Shown here piece by piece: positions 1-8,129 of a DNA stretch of 64,000 bases. Numbering within the stretch: position 1 is the stretch's first letter; the number at the start of each line of letters is the position of its first letter. Under the pieces are notes generated by a model, which saw only the letters and a program-made list of their open reading frames with translations, was not told the origin of the DNA and made no database searches. Origin of the DNA: Vibrio mimicus (GTDB lineage Bacteria; Pseudomonadota; Gammaproteobacteria; Enterobacterales; Vibrionaceae); contig NZ_CP077425.1 of the NCBI RefSeq assembly GCF_019048845.1, positions 1-64,000 on the forward strand. The letters are read 5' to 3'. A program made the translations under genes and the position numbers.

Positions 1-240
1 CGCTAGTTGTAGTTGATCGTTAAAAACTCGATAGATTAACACTAGGTCGGGTTTAATGTGGCAGTCTCGAAATCCAACCCAATTTCCAGTTAACGGATGG
101 TCAACATTCTTGGGTTCAAGCTTTTCGCCGCGTTGCAGCTTAGAAATAACATTGCCGACTTCAATGATGTCTGAAATCGGCATCTTAGTTATCTTTTTGA
201 AATCTTTCTTAAACTGTGTTGAGTATTCGAGTTTATACAT
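1..240 (-). CDS. YafQ/RelE-type toxin, 3' end cut by the window
   Basis: The first 80 residues of a RelE-superfamily toxin are visible, starting MYKLEYSTQFKKDFKK and including GNWVGFRDCHIKPDLVLIYRV, the arrangement of the YafQ branch, whose members are ribosome-dependent mRNA endonucleases of about 90 residues. The start codon at 238-240 overlaps the end of the antitoxin gene (233-511) by 8 bp, the usual coupling in type II toxin-antitoxin operons. The gene faces against the cassette array, so it must use the promoter of its own operon. The C-terminus lies left of the window, so catalytic completeness cannot be judged. Family assignment is by motif; the gene name is not certain. Confidence 0.85.
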   Translation of the reverse strand, partial: MYKLEYSTQFKKDFKKITKMPISDIIEVGNVISKLQRGEKLEPKNVDHPLTGNWVGFRDCHIKPDLVLIYRVFNDQLQLA

Positions 241-511
241 GCTTAACTTTGCCTTCAGTAAGCTCATTCAGCATAGCTTCAACGGATTCAGCTTTATGTC
301 CTTTTCCTTCAACGAGCTCTTGAATTGCAGATGCAGTAACCTCATTAGGCTGTGGAACTCGCAGCTCAAAAGGGATTCCACCATGATTAATAACCGCTTT
401 TGCAAATAACTTTATGGCCTGTGATGTACTTAGACCCATCTCATCGCAGACGTTTGTGAACGCAATTTTCGTGTCGTGGTCAATGCGCGTGCTCAGCATT
501 TCTGTTCTCAT
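233..511 (-). CDS. RelB/DinJ-family antitoxin
   Basis: A 92-residue protein with an N-terminal ribbon-helix-helix region (STRIDHDTKIAFTNVCDEMGLSTSQAIKLFAKAV), as in RelB/DinJ antitoxins, which bind their own promoter and neutralise the partner toxin with the C-terminal tail. It precedes and overlaps a YafQ-like toxin gene (1-240). The pair is transcribed against the array direction, immediately inside the attC at 569-689. The operon promoter must lie in the 57 bp between the start and that attC; no clear sigma70 match was found there. Confidence 0.88.
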   Translation of the reverse strand: MRTEMLSTRIDHDTKIAFTNVCDEMGLSTSQAIKLFAKAVINHGGIPFELRVPQPNEVTASAIQELVEGKGHKAESVEAMLNELTEGKVKHV

Positions 512-568
512 AAATAGTACCTTTGTGCATGCAATGTATTACATAGTTAGACAAAGTATATGTGCACA

Positions 569-689
569 TAACAAACGGTTCAAGAGGGACAGCCAACGCG
601 CGGCATTTTTACTATGCGTTGGTCTTTGTGGTTTACGGTGTTATGCGTTAAGTTGTCAGTGGCGTTGGCTGCCCCTTAACCGGGCGTTA
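569..689 (+). repeat. attC site 1 (divergent VCR subclass)
   Basis: 121 bp from the TAACAAACG core to CGGGCGTTA. The inner sequence (GCGCGGCATTTTTAC) differs from the common VCR and resembles only attC 53 (43098-43217), so the two form a separate subclass. Confidence 0.93.
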
Positions 690-1036
690 TGCTTAATCCA
701 TAAAAATCAGCAGGTTGTGATTGTCGATTCCTTTAGCATTTCGTTCTGGTTTTGTCGGCAATTCAATATTGTTTGTCGCTGTCTAATGAAGCAGCAATGT
801 ATCTGGTGCTAAAAATTCAGTGTTATTGCCTCATTGAGTTGTCGTGCCCATGCGTGGTGAGTGAGTTTGTCGGAGAGGGTTTCCACATTGCCCTAGTTGC
901 TAAATGAAAGCCTGCATTGGTCAGTTCATAGGTAAAAGTTGAGCCAGTTCTAGTTCAAGAAAATTCGAGTTTTGGTCAATGATTTCAGTGGTTTATTCTT
1001 GAGTTGGTTCAAGTGTAAAGTGTTGAAGCTTAAGCA
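690..1036. other. Gene-less cassette, family B copy 1 (short form)
   Basis: 347 bp without a convincing open frame. It is the short form of the sequence found at 27146-27659 and 32052-32565. It lacks exactly 167 bp relative to those, the spacing of the internal direct repeat they carry, so it looks like a deletion between repeat units (or the ancestral single-unit form). Cassette arms GTTATGCTTAA / TTAAGCATAAC pair over 11 bp. Confidence 0.8.
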
Positions 1037-1159
1037 TAACAAACGCCTCAAGAGGGACTGTCAACGCGTAGCGTTTCCAGTCCCATTGAGCCGCGGTGGT
1101 TTCGGCTGTTGTGTTTGAGTTTAGTGGTAGTGCGTTGCCAGCCCCTTAGGCGGGCGTTA
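1037..1159 (+). repeat. attC site 2 (VCR)
   Basis: 123 bp, typical VCR from TAACAAACGCC to GGGCGTTA. Confidence 0.97.
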
Positions 1160-1176
1160 TGTTTTTCGGAGTTAAA

Positions 1177-1776
1177 ATGGACTTGTCACTTTATAGCGCA
1201 AAGGGTTCCAACAGCTCAGAAAGGGTTGAATGGATGCTTAATTTCAAAGGTATCCCGTACGAACGAATTGAAGTCAGCTCGGACGACCTTGCTACGACTT
1301 ATCGTGTGATGAATCCATTTGGCTATGTGCCTTCGTTGTTAGTTGATGGTCTCGTATTTACTGAGTCAATGGCTATTGCTGAATACCTCGAAGAGCGATT
1401 TCCAACGAGTCCATTGCTAGGTCAAAGTCTTGAGGAAAAAACAAAAATCCGCTCAGTTTGTGAATACGTGAACTGCAGTATTCATTCACCTCAAAACCGA
1501 ACTGTGCTTAACTTTTTTAGGCCCGACCTAGATGAAACATCCAAACGGAAGGTTCGGGGAGAGTGGATTATGCTGTGTCTTGATAAGTTAAGTCAGACGA
1601 TTTGTAATGAATCAGGTTTTATTATTGGTCGGACTTTTAGTCTTGCGGATATTTTTGTAGCGTCAATTTACAAGAAAGCTCTCCAGCATGGTTATGTTGA
1701 AAGTGAGTTTTATAATAACCATCTGATCTACATTAGAAAAAATGAAAGAGTAGCCGTTTCAGAACCACAAACATAA
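1177..1776 (+). CDS. Glutathione S-transferase family protein
   Basis: 199 residues with a thioredoxin-like N-terminal domain: MDLSLYSAKGSNSSERVEWML carries the Ser-rich active-site loop and PSLLVDGLVFTESMAIAEYLEE is the glutathione-binding cis-Pro and ES pair of the GST fold, as in the zeta/maleylacetoacetate isomerase-like classes. The C-terminal helical half is short and weakly conserved. The start at 1177 is chosen because CGGAG lies 7 bp upstream; an earlier in-frame ATG at 1159 sits inside the attC. The TAA stop is the first triplet of the next attC. Substrate is unknown. Cassette arms GTTATGTTT / AAACATAAC match. Confidence 0.85.
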   Translation: MDLSLYSAKGSNSSERVEWMLNFKGIPYERIEVSSDDLATTYRVMNPFGYVPSLLVDGLVFTESMAIAEYLEERFPTSPLLGQSLEEKTKIRSVCEYVNCSIHSPQNRTVLNFFRPDLDETSKRKVRGEWIMLCLDKLSQTICNESGFIIGRTFSLADIFVASIYKKALQHGYVESEFYNNHLIYIRKNERVAVSEPQT

Positions 1777-1896
1777 CAAACGCCTCAAGAGGGACTGTCA
1801 ACGCGTGGCGTTTCCAGTCCCATTGAGCCGCGGTGGTTGCAGTTGTTGTGTTTGAGTTTAGTTGTTATGCGTTGCCAGCCCCTTAGGCGGGCGTTA
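1774..1896 (+). repeat. attC site 3 (VCR)
   Basis: 123 bp VCR; its first three bases are the TAA stop of the GST gene. Confidence 0.97.
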
Positions 1897-1914
1897 TGTG
1901 CTTTGGAGAAAATA

Positions 1915-2331
1915 ATGAAAAAGTGGCTGCTAGTTATGCTTGCAAGTTTTTCTAGTGTTGTAAGTGCTGAAAACGAGTCTCTTGATTGTAAGAATGCGAT
2001 GAATACACTTGAGATTAATCAGTGTGCAAGTATGGCTTTAGATTCAGCTCAAGCGGAACTAACAAAATATCTTGAAGCGAGTTTTGAGCATAATGCGAAT
2101 GATTCTAATTTGATCAGTGCAATCCAAGTGGCTCAGAAAGATTGGCAAAGTTACATGTCTTCTCATTGCAATTCGGTATATACACAATGGCGGGATGGTT
2201 CAATTCGTGGTGTTTTGGCGATATCTTGCAAAACGCAGTTAACGAGACAGAGAACACATGAAATCTGGAAGAATTTCTTAACCTATATGGATAGCACGGC
2301 GCCGGTTTTGCCAGAGCCCAGTATGGAATGA
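1915..2331 (+). CDS. Exported LprI-like (DUF1311) protein
   Basis: 138 residues. Residues 1-18 (MKKWLLVMLASFSSVVSA) form a Sec signal peptide; the mature part has the LprI/DUF1311 pattern, with cysteines in LDCKNAMNTLEINQCASMAL and a later W-x-x-Y...C (WQSYMSSHCNSVY). Members of this family are small periplasmic disulfide-bonded proteins, one of which inhibits lysozyme; the role here is unknown. The start at 1915 has GGAG 7 bp upstream. A longer frame running back through the attC to 1837 is not believed. Confidence 0.8.
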   Translation: MKKWLLVMLASFSSVVSAENESLDCKNAMNTLEINQCASMALDSAQAELTKYLEASFEHNANDSNLISAIQVAQKDWQSYMSSHCNSVYTQWRDGSIRGVLAISCKTQLTRQRTHEIWKNFLTYMDSTAPVLPEPSME

Positions 2332-2348
2332 ATAGTCAAGCACGCACA

Positions 2349-2470
2349 TAACAAACGCCTCAAGAGGGACTGTCAACGCGTGGCGTTTCCAGTCCCATTG
2401 AGCCGCGGCGGTTACGGTTGTTGTGTTTGAGTTTTGTGTTATGCGTTGCCAGCCCCTTAGGCGGGCGTTA
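2349..2470 (+). repeat. attC site 4 (VCR)
   Basis: 122 bp VCR. The preceding cassette has arms GTTATGTGC / GCACATAAC. Confidence 0.97.
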
Positions 2471-2757
2471 GGTCACGACGGGATCACATGAGCAATGTAA
2501 GATGGTGTCGAGTGAGTATTGAAGAGCAAATAGGGTATAGAGGAAATAAGGCAAAAAGGACGAATATTGGTCATTTCTATGATACCCTTGAGGCGCTTTC
2601 GTGCGCACCTTAATCGGGGCACGATTGAAGAGTGACGCCCGCAAGACCTCAAGGTAGAGCTATGACAAATACTTCGGCTTCGATTTTTGTCTTTTTCTTC
2701 AATTCCATTTGATAATCAATAATTAACGAGAGACCTTGTACGAATTTGGTCGTGACC
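2471..2757. other. Repeated small cassette, family C copy 1
   Basis: 287 bp, nearly identical to 22044-22328 and 35047-35331. The ends form a perfect 13-bp inverted repeat, GTTAGGTCACGAC / GTCGTGACCTAAC, the longest private arm in the array. A 41-residue plus-strand frame (2488-2613, MSNVRWCRVSIEEQIGYR...) is intact in all three copies and has a weak GGGA upstream; it could be a small protein. A minus-strand 77-residue frame present in copies 2 and 3 is broken here by a 2-bp insertion (GGTAGAGCTATG instead of GGTAGCTATG). Neither frame is recognised. Confidence 0.6.
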
Positions 2758-2877
2758 TAACAATCGATTCAAGACAGATTCGCAACGCATAGCATTCGCG
2801 TCATGCTTGAACATGAGTGTTTACGTTGTTATGCGTTGAGTTGGTTTAGGCGTTGCTCACTGCTTAATCGGGCGTTA
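2758..2877 (+). repeat. attC site 5 (family C type)
   Basis: 120 bp, core TAACAATCGATTCAAGACAG to ATCGGGCGTTA. This divergent attC always accompanies the family C cassette (also 22329-22448 and 35332-35451). Confidence 0.92.
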
Positions 2878-3291
2878 GCTTCTTAAAGGCTAAAATCATC
2901 AAAATCCAAACTTCTTGTTCTGAAAAATCAGCTTTTAGTGTTCAAATTGCACAATTTGGCATTTGAATTTTGCTAGATGCTGATTTGGTAGAAAGTGTTG
3001 GAAGTTCCGCAGTTTCAAAGTTGCTGAAAACCATCAAACTTCGATGCTTCAATGTTGTTGGATGCTTAGCACGGAACGTTTGGTTTCACAAAAGGCTGCA
3101 TCATCGTTGTGATCTTGCTTTCTTTGTCCCGGACTCTTAACCGTGGCCAACTTAACCTTGAACGCTGCAAGTTTTGGCAGCTCACTTCACAGCTTTTGGC
3201 GTTGGACGTGTGTTTGAGAGATGCTTTTGCGTAAAATGCATTTCAAGCAAATTTGTTTAAAAAGTCATTGGTAAACAATGGGCTACGAAGC
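2878..3291. other. Gene-less cassette, family A copy 1
   Basis: 414 bp starting GCTTCTTAAAGGC, without a conserved open frame. It shares long blocks with seven other cassettes (4321, 8858, 11027, 12291, 35452, 38456, 44612), for example GCATCATCG, CTTTCTTTGTC and ACTTCACAGCTTTTGG. Frames differ between copies by small indels, so the conservation is not protein-like. Arms GTTAGCTTC / GAAGCTAAC. Confidence 0.8.
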
Positions 3292-3414
3292 TAACAAACG
3301 CCTCAAGAGGGACTGTCAACGCGTAGCGTTTCCAGTCCCATTGAGCCGCGGTGGTTTCGGTTGTTGTGTTTGAGTTTAGTGGTAGTGCGTTGCCAGCTCC
3401 TTAGGCGGGCGTTA
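3292..3414 (+). repeat. attC site 6 (VCR)
   Basis: 123 bp VCR with one change near the right end (GCTCCTTAGGC). Confidence 0.96.
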
Positions 3415-3553
3415 GTCGATTAATCGGTTTATACTATTCTTACCTGATACTGCAGCGGTGTTGGCTACATTCGTTCACCTTAGGGATGAACTCACTTTCT
3501 GCCTGCCTGTCCGCAGTTCCAAATCGTTTGGTATAGTGAACTATGGTGGATAT

Positions 3554-4201
3554 ATGGTGATAAAACATGAATGGCGTAAGCATGAAAAATCTACATACTT
3601 ACCAAAAAGTAAACCCGATGTTATTGATTTGCCAGCATTCAATTTCATCACTCTTAGAGGGCAGTGCAACCCAAGTAGTGAGCTGTTTGCCGAGCATGTG
3701 AGTGCTTTATATTCATTGGCATACGGCCTGAAAATGGGTTTGAAGAAAAGTGATGTAAAACCAGAAGGCTACAGTGACTTTACCGTTTATCCATTAGAAG
3801 GTGTTTGGGACATAACAGACGAAGCAAAAATGACTTTTACAGGCAAAATAAACAAAGACGATTTACTCTACACATTGATGATTCGACAACCTGATTTTAT
3901 AGACGAAACGCTGTTCAATGTGGTTCGAGATCAAGTTCAAGCCTCAAAGCCCTCAAAGTATTTATCGGCAATATTGTTCGAAAGGATTGAAGAGGGGCGT
4001 TGTGTTCAAATGCTTCATTCAGGCCCCTTTGAAAATGAGCCTGCTAGTTTTGCTTTAATGGAACGTTTTGCGGAAAGAGAAGGTTTTTCGCGCAAATCAA
4101 AAATGCACAGGGAAATATACTTGACAGATACAAGGCGAGTGAGCCCTGAAAAGTACAAAACAGTATTAAGGTTTAGTGTAGAACCTCATTCCATCGCCTA
4201 A
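3554..4201 (+). CDS. GyrI-like small-molecule-binding domain protein
   Basis: 215 residues beginning MVIKHEWRKHEKSTYLP; the whole protein matches the stand-alone GyrI-like form (FNFITLRGQCNPSSELFAEHVSALYSLAYGLKMG, then HSGPFENEPASFALMERF). This SOUL/GyrI/AraC-effector fold binds small hydrophobic ligands or gyrase in other proteins; the ligand here is not known. The start at 3554 has GGTGGA just upstream; an upstream in-frame ATG-equivalent at 3458 would add 32 residues that do not look like the family. The TAA stop begins the next attC. Cassette arms match except at one position (GTTAGTCGAT against GTTAGGCGAT). Confidence 0.82.
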   Translation: MVIKHEWRKHEKSTYLPKSKPDVIDLPAFNFITLRGQCNPSSELFAEHVSALYSLAYGLKMGLKKSDVKPEGYSDFTVYPLEGVWDITDEAKMTFTGKINKDDLLYTLMIRQPDFIDETLFNVVRDQVQASKPSKYLSAILFERIEEGRCVQMLHSGPFENEPASFALMERFAEREGFSRKSKMHREIYLTDTRRVSPEKYKTVLRFSVEPHSIA

Positions 4202-4320
4202 CAAACGCCTCAAGAGGGACTGTCAACGCGTGGCGTTTCCAGTCCCATTAAGCCGCGGTGGTTACGGTTGTTGTGTTTGGGTTTAGTGTTATGCGTTGCC
4301 AGCCCCTTAGGCGGGCGTTA
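4199..4320 (+). repeat. attC site 7 (VCR)
   Basis: 122 bp VCR; its first triplet is the stop codon of the GyrI-like gene. Confidence 0.97.
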
Positions 4321-4732
4321 GCTTCTTAAAGGCTAGAATCATCAAAATCTAAGTTCATTTGTTGTGAAAATCAGTTTTTAGCATTCAAATCTCACAACTT
4401 GGCTTTCGAGTTTTTCTGATGCCGATTTGGTAGAAAGTGTTGAAAGTTCAGCAGGTTCAAAGCCGCTGAAAACCCACAAGCCTCGATGCTTCAAGGTTGT
4501 TGGATGTTCCACACAGCAAGTTTGGTTTCACAAAAGGCTGCATCATCGCTGTGATCTTGCTTTCTTTGTCGCGGACTCTTAATCGTGGCCAACTTAGCCT
4601 AGATCGTTTTAAGTTTTGGCAGCCAACTTCACAGCTTTTGGCGTTGGACGTGTGTTTGTGAGATGCTTCTGCGTAAAATGGCTTTCAAACAAATGTGTTT
4701 AAAAATCATTGTTAAACAATAGGCTACGAAGC
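4321..4732. other. Gene-less cassette, family A copy 2
   Basis: 412 bp, same family as 2878-3291, no gene seen. Arms GTTAGCTTC / GAAGCTAAC. Confidence 0.8.
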
Positions 4733-4853
4733 TAACAAACGCCTCAAAGGGACTGCCAACGCGTGGCGTTTTCAGTCCCATTGAGCCGCGGTGGTTTCGG
4801 TTGTTGTGTTTGAGTTTAGTGTTATGCGTTGTCAGCCCCTTAGGCGGGCGTTA
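4733..4853 (+). repeat. attC site 8 (VCR)
   Basis: 121 bp VCR lacking two bases in the left arm (CTCAAAGGGACTGCC). Confidence 0.96.
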
Positions 4854-4908
4854 TGCAGTTTTTTGGGCAATAAAAAACCAGCATTTTCAGCAGGCTTTAG
4901 AATTTGCT

Positions 4909-5145
4909 TTATTGAGCTGCTTTGACTCGAATCTTACTTTTGGCAACGTTTGCCATATTCAGTGCTGCAATTGCAGTTTTTGCTTCTGAAGCCTCTGGCA
5001 TTTCGACGAAAGCAAAGCCTTTCGATAGACCGGTTTCTTGGTCTAAAACGAGAGTGCATTCGGTAACAGAGCCGTGTTCAGAAAACAGTTTACGAATGTC
5101 GTACTCAGTTGTGGTGCGAGCAAGGTTGCGAACTAAGAGTTTCAT
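4909..5145 (-). CDS. RNA-binding protein, single RRM
   Basis: 78 residues forming one complete RNA-recognition motif: RNP2 is LLVRNL (residues 3-8) and RNP1 is KGFAFVEM (42-49) with the stacking aromatics F44 and F46. Small bacterial single-RRM proteins of this kind are often cold- or stress-linked, but the target RNA is unknown. The start at 5145 is chosen over the longer frame to 5190 because the RRM begins at once and GGAC precedes it. The gene faces against the array, so it needs its own promoter in 5146-5258. It is one of few minus-strand cassette genes that is not a toxin-antitoxin gene. Arms GTTATGCAGTT / AACTGCATAAC match. Confidence 0.9.
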   Translation of the reverse strand: MKLLVRNLARTTTEYDIRKLFSEHGSVTECTLVLDQETGLSKGFAFVEMPEASEAKTAIAALNMANVAKSKIRVKAAQ

Positions 5146-5258
5146 AGTTGTCCGTTGATGTAGAAATAACGGTGAGGATTGTCTCAACAAAGACAGTTGC
5201 CACCAAGCGATAGTTTGGTTTTACCGTAAAATAGCAGCATTTGTGGCAACCAACTGCA

Positions 5259-5380
5259 TAACAAACGCCTCAAGAGGGACTGTCAACGCGCGGCGTTTCC
5301 AGTCCCATTGAGCCGCGGTGGTTTCGGCTGTTGTGTGTGAGTATAGTGTTATGCGTTGTCAGCCCCTTAGGCGGGCGTTA
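5259..5380 (+). repeat. attC site 9 (VCR)
   Basis: 122 bp VCR. Confidence 0.97.
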
Positions 5381-5400
5381 TGTGTTTTGAGGGAAGTTAA

Positions 5401-5772
5401 ATGCAACATCTTGATAAATTGCTTGAAGTAGCCAAACGAAAATCTGAATTCGACAAGAATAATTCTTGGTATTTAGGCTCATCTACTTATCTGGCTGAGA
5501 TTAAAAAAGAAGTCGATGAAGTTATCGAAGAAATCCCTAAGAATCGACTCTGTTACCTCGAAGATGAATTAGGTGATGTGCTGTGGGACTACCTAAATGC
5601 GATCCTGTCTCTCGAAAAAGAGGCAGGAGTTAAGATTGAGTCTGTAGTCCAAAGAGCATGTCGGAAATATGAAGAACGTGTATCTGCAATCGAAAATGGT
5701 ATTTCTTGGGACGAGGTGAAACTCAAGCAGAAAAAAGAGCTAGAACAAGAGCAATCATCAGCACACACTTAG
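5401..5772 (+). CDS. MazG-like nucleotide pyrophosphohydrolase, tail altered by IS30
   Basis: 123 residues of an all-alpha NTP pyrophosphohydrolase. The acidic metal-binding motifs are visible: E37-x-x-E40 in KKEVDEVIEE and E56-x-x-D59 in EDELGDVLWD. Proteins of this family hydrolyse NTPs or (d)NTP analogues. GAGGGAAG precedes the ATG. The last codons and the TAG stop (5770-5772) touch the left end of an IS30 element, so the natural C-terminus may be lost. The cassette start GTTATGTGTTT does not pair with the end found beyond the IS (GGAACATAAC), so the original 3' end of this cassette is probably gone. Confidence 0.82.
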   Translation: MQHLDKLLEVAKRKSEFDKNNSWYLGSSTYLAEIKKEVDEVIEEIPKNRLCYLEDELGDVLWDYLNAILSLEKEAGVKIESVVQRACRKYEERVSAIENGISWDEVKLKQKKELEQEQSSAHT

Positions 5773-6839
5773 TATCAAGTTTGAAGTGCAACGATCAGCG
5801 ATAATATCCAACAAAACATTCCTCCGGAGTTTGAAAGCCAAGACGAGCTCTGGGTCTGCAGTTAAGTTTGTGGGCAATCGCGTTGCACTTTGCTTGAGTA
5901 AGTGTTGCCATCGAGGTGCCTTTGGGCAGATATTGTCGGATAAGGCCGTTGGTATTTTCATTGGTTCCTCGCTCCCAAGAGTGGTGTGGGTTAGCAAAAT
6001 AAAATCGAGTATCGGTGGTGGCTTCAATAAGCTCATATTGGTTAAACTCAGTGCCATTATCGGCGGTAATGGTGGTAAACAGGCCATCAAATCGACTCAT
6101 AAGCTGAATGGTTCGCCGGTTAAGTGATGCGGTTGTTCGGTCGTCCATTTGCCCAATCAGGGTGTAGCCGGTCATGCGTTCAACGAGTGTCACGATGCAG
6201 TGTTTAGAGCCTTTTCCCATAACTGTATCAATTTCCCAGTGTCCACGCGTTTTACGTGTTTCGGCACTTTTAGGACGCTGAGAGATATGTCGTTTATTGG
6301 CGAGCCTTCCGCGACTATCGTAGGCAGCGTAACGCTTGCGCCGCTGTTTGGTTGATTGTCGTAGGTGCTTCCAAAGCGTGCCCCCATTGGCTTTATCTCG
6401 CCAGATGAACTGGTAAATGGACTCATGGCTAATGGTTGGCTGTTTATACCGTTTCATTCTTCCGACCACTTGAGCAGGACTCCAGTCCTTTTTAATAAAG
6501 TGCACGACTTGGTTATATTGCTGCTGAGTAATACGCTGATTGCGCCTAGATTTACTGCGCCTTGTCCGAGTGCGTTGGTCGGCTTTGAAAGCGCGGTATG
6601 CTCCATCGTAAGCACAGCGATTACGAGCAATTTCGCGAGAAATGGTACTCTTATGTCGTCCGGTGAGTTTAGCGATATGGGTATAGCTCAGGCCTTGCTT
6701 TTTATAGGCTGCGATTGTATATCTCTCACCTTCGGTGAGCTGTTTATAAGTCATTCTTTTTCACTTCTTGGCGGGAGGAAAAATAGGGATTATGACGGCT
6801 CACCGTTTTATTTTTTAGTGTTGCACTTAGTATATGAAT
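5773..6839 (-). mobile_element. IS30-family insertion sequence (intact transposase)
   Basis: About 1,067 bp. The inner inverted repeat AAGTGCAAC is seen at 5784-5792 and, inverted, at 6820-6828; outer flanks are only loosely matched, so boundaries are uncertain by about 10 bp. No target duplication could be recognised. The flanking cassette halves do not belong together (arm mismatch), so the element probably took part in a deletion. A truncated second copy lies at 48541-49255. Confidence 0.8.
5795..6754 (-). CDS. IS30-family transposase
   Basis: 319 residues, full family length. The N-terminal helix-turn-helix is MTYKQLTEGERYTIAAYKKQ...GRHKSTISREIARN. The DDE catalytic triad is recognisable: D in GHWEIDTVMGKG, D in TITADNGTEF, and E in HHSWERGTNENTNG, typical of IS30. 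The gene is intact and could be active; it is more than 95 percent identical by eye to the surviving part of the copy at 48563-49237. Confidence 0.95.
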   Translation of the reverse strand: MTYKQLTEGERYTIAAYKKQGLSYTHIAKLTGRHKSTISREIARNRCAYDGAYRAFKADQRTRTRRSKSRRNQRITQQQYNQVVHFIKKDWSPAQVVGRMKRYKQPTISHESIYQFIWRDKANGGTLWKHLRQSTKQRRKRYAAYDSRGRLANKRHISQRPKSAETRKTRGHWEIDTVMGKGSKHCIVTLVERMTGYTLIGQMDDRTTASLNRRTIQLMSRFDGLFTTITADNGTEFNQYELIEATTDTRFYFANPHHSWERGTNENTNGLIRQYLPKGTSMATLTQAKCNAIAHKLNCRPRARLGFQTPEECFVGYYR

Positions 6840-6849
6840 CCAAGGAACA

Positions 6850-6972
6850 TAACAAACGGTTCAAGAGGGACAACCAACGCGTGGCGTTTCCAGTCCCAAT
6901 GAGCCGCGGTGGTTGCAGTTGTTGTGTTTGAGTTTAGTTGTTATGCGTTGCCAGCCCCTTAGGCGGGCGTTA
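6850..6972 (+). repeat. attC site 10 (VCR)
   Basis: 123 bp VCR with ACGGTTC and GACAACC changes in the left part. It belongs by its arm (GGAACATAAC) to a cassette whose start is not present upstream. Confidence 0.95.
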
Positions 6973-6990
6973 TGTGCTAATGGAGAAAGT

Positions 6991-7383
6991 ATGAATTCCA
7001 AGGACGTTGTATTGTCATTCTGGAATGCCATGAAAACCAATGACTTTGCCAAAGCAAGTGAGTGGTTAAGCTTGGATTTCGAAGGTTTTTGGCCTCAGTC
7101 AGGCGAATTGATTCTTGGCCGAGAGAATTTTGTAGCCATTAATGCGCACTATCCTGCAAATGGTCATTGGTTATTCGACATTCACTCTGTTGTATGTGAA
7201 GGCGATAGCGTTGTAACGGATGTATCGATAACAGATGGTGTGCAAAAAGCCAGAGCTATTACATTCCATACTGTTGAGAATGGATTAATCATTAAACAAA
7301 AAGAGTTTTGGCCTGACGAGATGCTACCTCAAGCATGGCGAGCTCAGTGGGTTAAAATCGTATCGAATCAACCACGCACATAA
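6991..7383 (+). CDS. SnoaL/NTF2-like protein
   Basis: 130 residues with the NTF2-like pattern: N-terminal helices (MNSKDVVLSFWNAMKTNDFAKASEWLSLDFEGFWPQ) followed by curved strands ending KARAITFHTVENGLIIKQKEFW. These folds serve as small-ligand isomerases, hydrolases or binding domains; no catalytic residue can be assigned. ATGGAGAAAGT precedes the start at 6991. An open frame running back to 6913 encodes attC-derived residues and is not believed. The TAA stop is the start of the next attC. Arms GTTATGTGC / GCACATAAC match. Confidence 0.78.
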   Translation: MNSKDVVLSFWNAMKTNDFAKASEWLSLDFEGFWPQSGELILGRENFVAINAHYPANGHWLFDIHSVVCEGDSVVTDVSITDGVQKARAITFHTVENGLIIKQKEFWPDEMLPQAWRAQWVKIVSNQPRT

Positions 7384-7502
7384 CAAACGCCTCAAGAGGG
7401 ACTGTCAACGCGTGGCGTTTCCAGTCCCATTGAGCCGCGGTGGTTACAGTTGTTGTGTTTGAGTTTGGCGGTATGCGTTGCCAGCCCCTTAGGCGGGCGT
7501 TA
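7381..7502 (+). repeat. attC site 11 (VCR)
   Basis: 122 bp VCR; first triplet is the stop codon of the SnoaL-like gene. Confidence 0.97.
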
Positions 7503-7526
7503 TGCATTTTTTAGGAAAGAGGAACC

Positions 7527-8024
7527 ATGGTTGTTGAAGTCAGGCGAGCAGAGCCATCTGATGCTAAAGCGATAAAAGGAATTTATGAGTGCCCAAATGC
7601 CTACACCGGCACATTACAACTTCCTTTTCCATCCTCAGATATGTGGGAAAAACGTTTCCAGAATATTCCAGAGCATGTTTATGCCCATGTGGCAGTAGTG
7701 GACGGTGAAGTAGTAGGTAATTTGGGCTTTGAGCTATGTACCAATCCGCGACGTCGTCACGTCGGTACATTCGGTATGGGCGTAAAAGACGATGCTCAAG
7801 GTTTAGGTGTTGGTAGTGCTTTGCTGAAAACAGTTATTGATTTGGCGGATAACTGGCTGAATTTGAAACGAATCGAATTGACGGTCTATGTGGATAACGA
7901 ACGAGCGATTAATTTGTACAAGAAGTTTGGCTTTGAAATTGAAGGTGAGTCGAAAGCGTATGAGTTCAGAAATGGCAGCTACGTTGACGTTTACCATATG
8001 GCTCGCGTTGTGGCACATGCATAA
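7527..8024 (+). CDS. GNAT N-acetyltransferase
   Basis: 165 residues, a complete GNAT domain: motif A is GMGVKDDAQGLGVGSALLKTVIDLA with the acetyl-CoA loop Q-G-L-G-V-G, and motif B is LTVYVDNERAINLYKKFGFEIEGE. Sequence style resembles the L-amino-acid (PhnO/RimL/YhhY-like) acetyltransferases; substrate is unknown. GAGG lies 7 bp upstream of the ATG. No antitoxin-like partner is present, so a toxin role is not suggested. Stop TAA begins the next attC. Arms GTTATGCAT / ATGCATAAC match. Confidence 0.9.
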   Translation: MVVEVRRAEPSDAKAIKGIYECPNAYTGTLQLPFPSSDMWEKRFQNIPEHVYAHVAVVDGEVVGNLGFELCTNPRRRHVGTFGMGVKDDAQGLGVGSALLKTVIDLADNWLNLKRIELTVYVDNERAINLYKKFGFEIEGESKAYEFRNGSYVDVYHMARVVAHA

Positions 8025-8129
8025 CAAACGCCTCAAGAGGGACTGTCAACGCATAGCGTTTCCAGTCCCATTGAGCCGCGGTGGTTTGAGTTTAGTGGTA
8101 TGCGTTGCCAGCCTCTTAGGCGGGCGTTA
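8022..8129 (+). repeat. attC site 12 (VCR, shortened)
   Basis: 108 bp; about 14 bp are missing from the loop-proximal part after CCGCGGTGGTTT. First triplet is the stop of the GNAT gene; its last bases TTA are, on the other strand, the stop of parE. Confidence 0.95.

Noticed and set aside
1109..1309. Open frames starting inside attC sites and encoding MRCQPLRRALC-like peptides (also at 4801, 12762 and elsewhere)
   Set aside because: They are the translation of the conserved attC sequence itself, lack ribosome-binding sites and stop or change frame in most cassettes.
6149..6931. Plus-strand frames within the IS30 transposase region
   Set aside because: They are antisense to a complete transposase with a recognisable DDE core.
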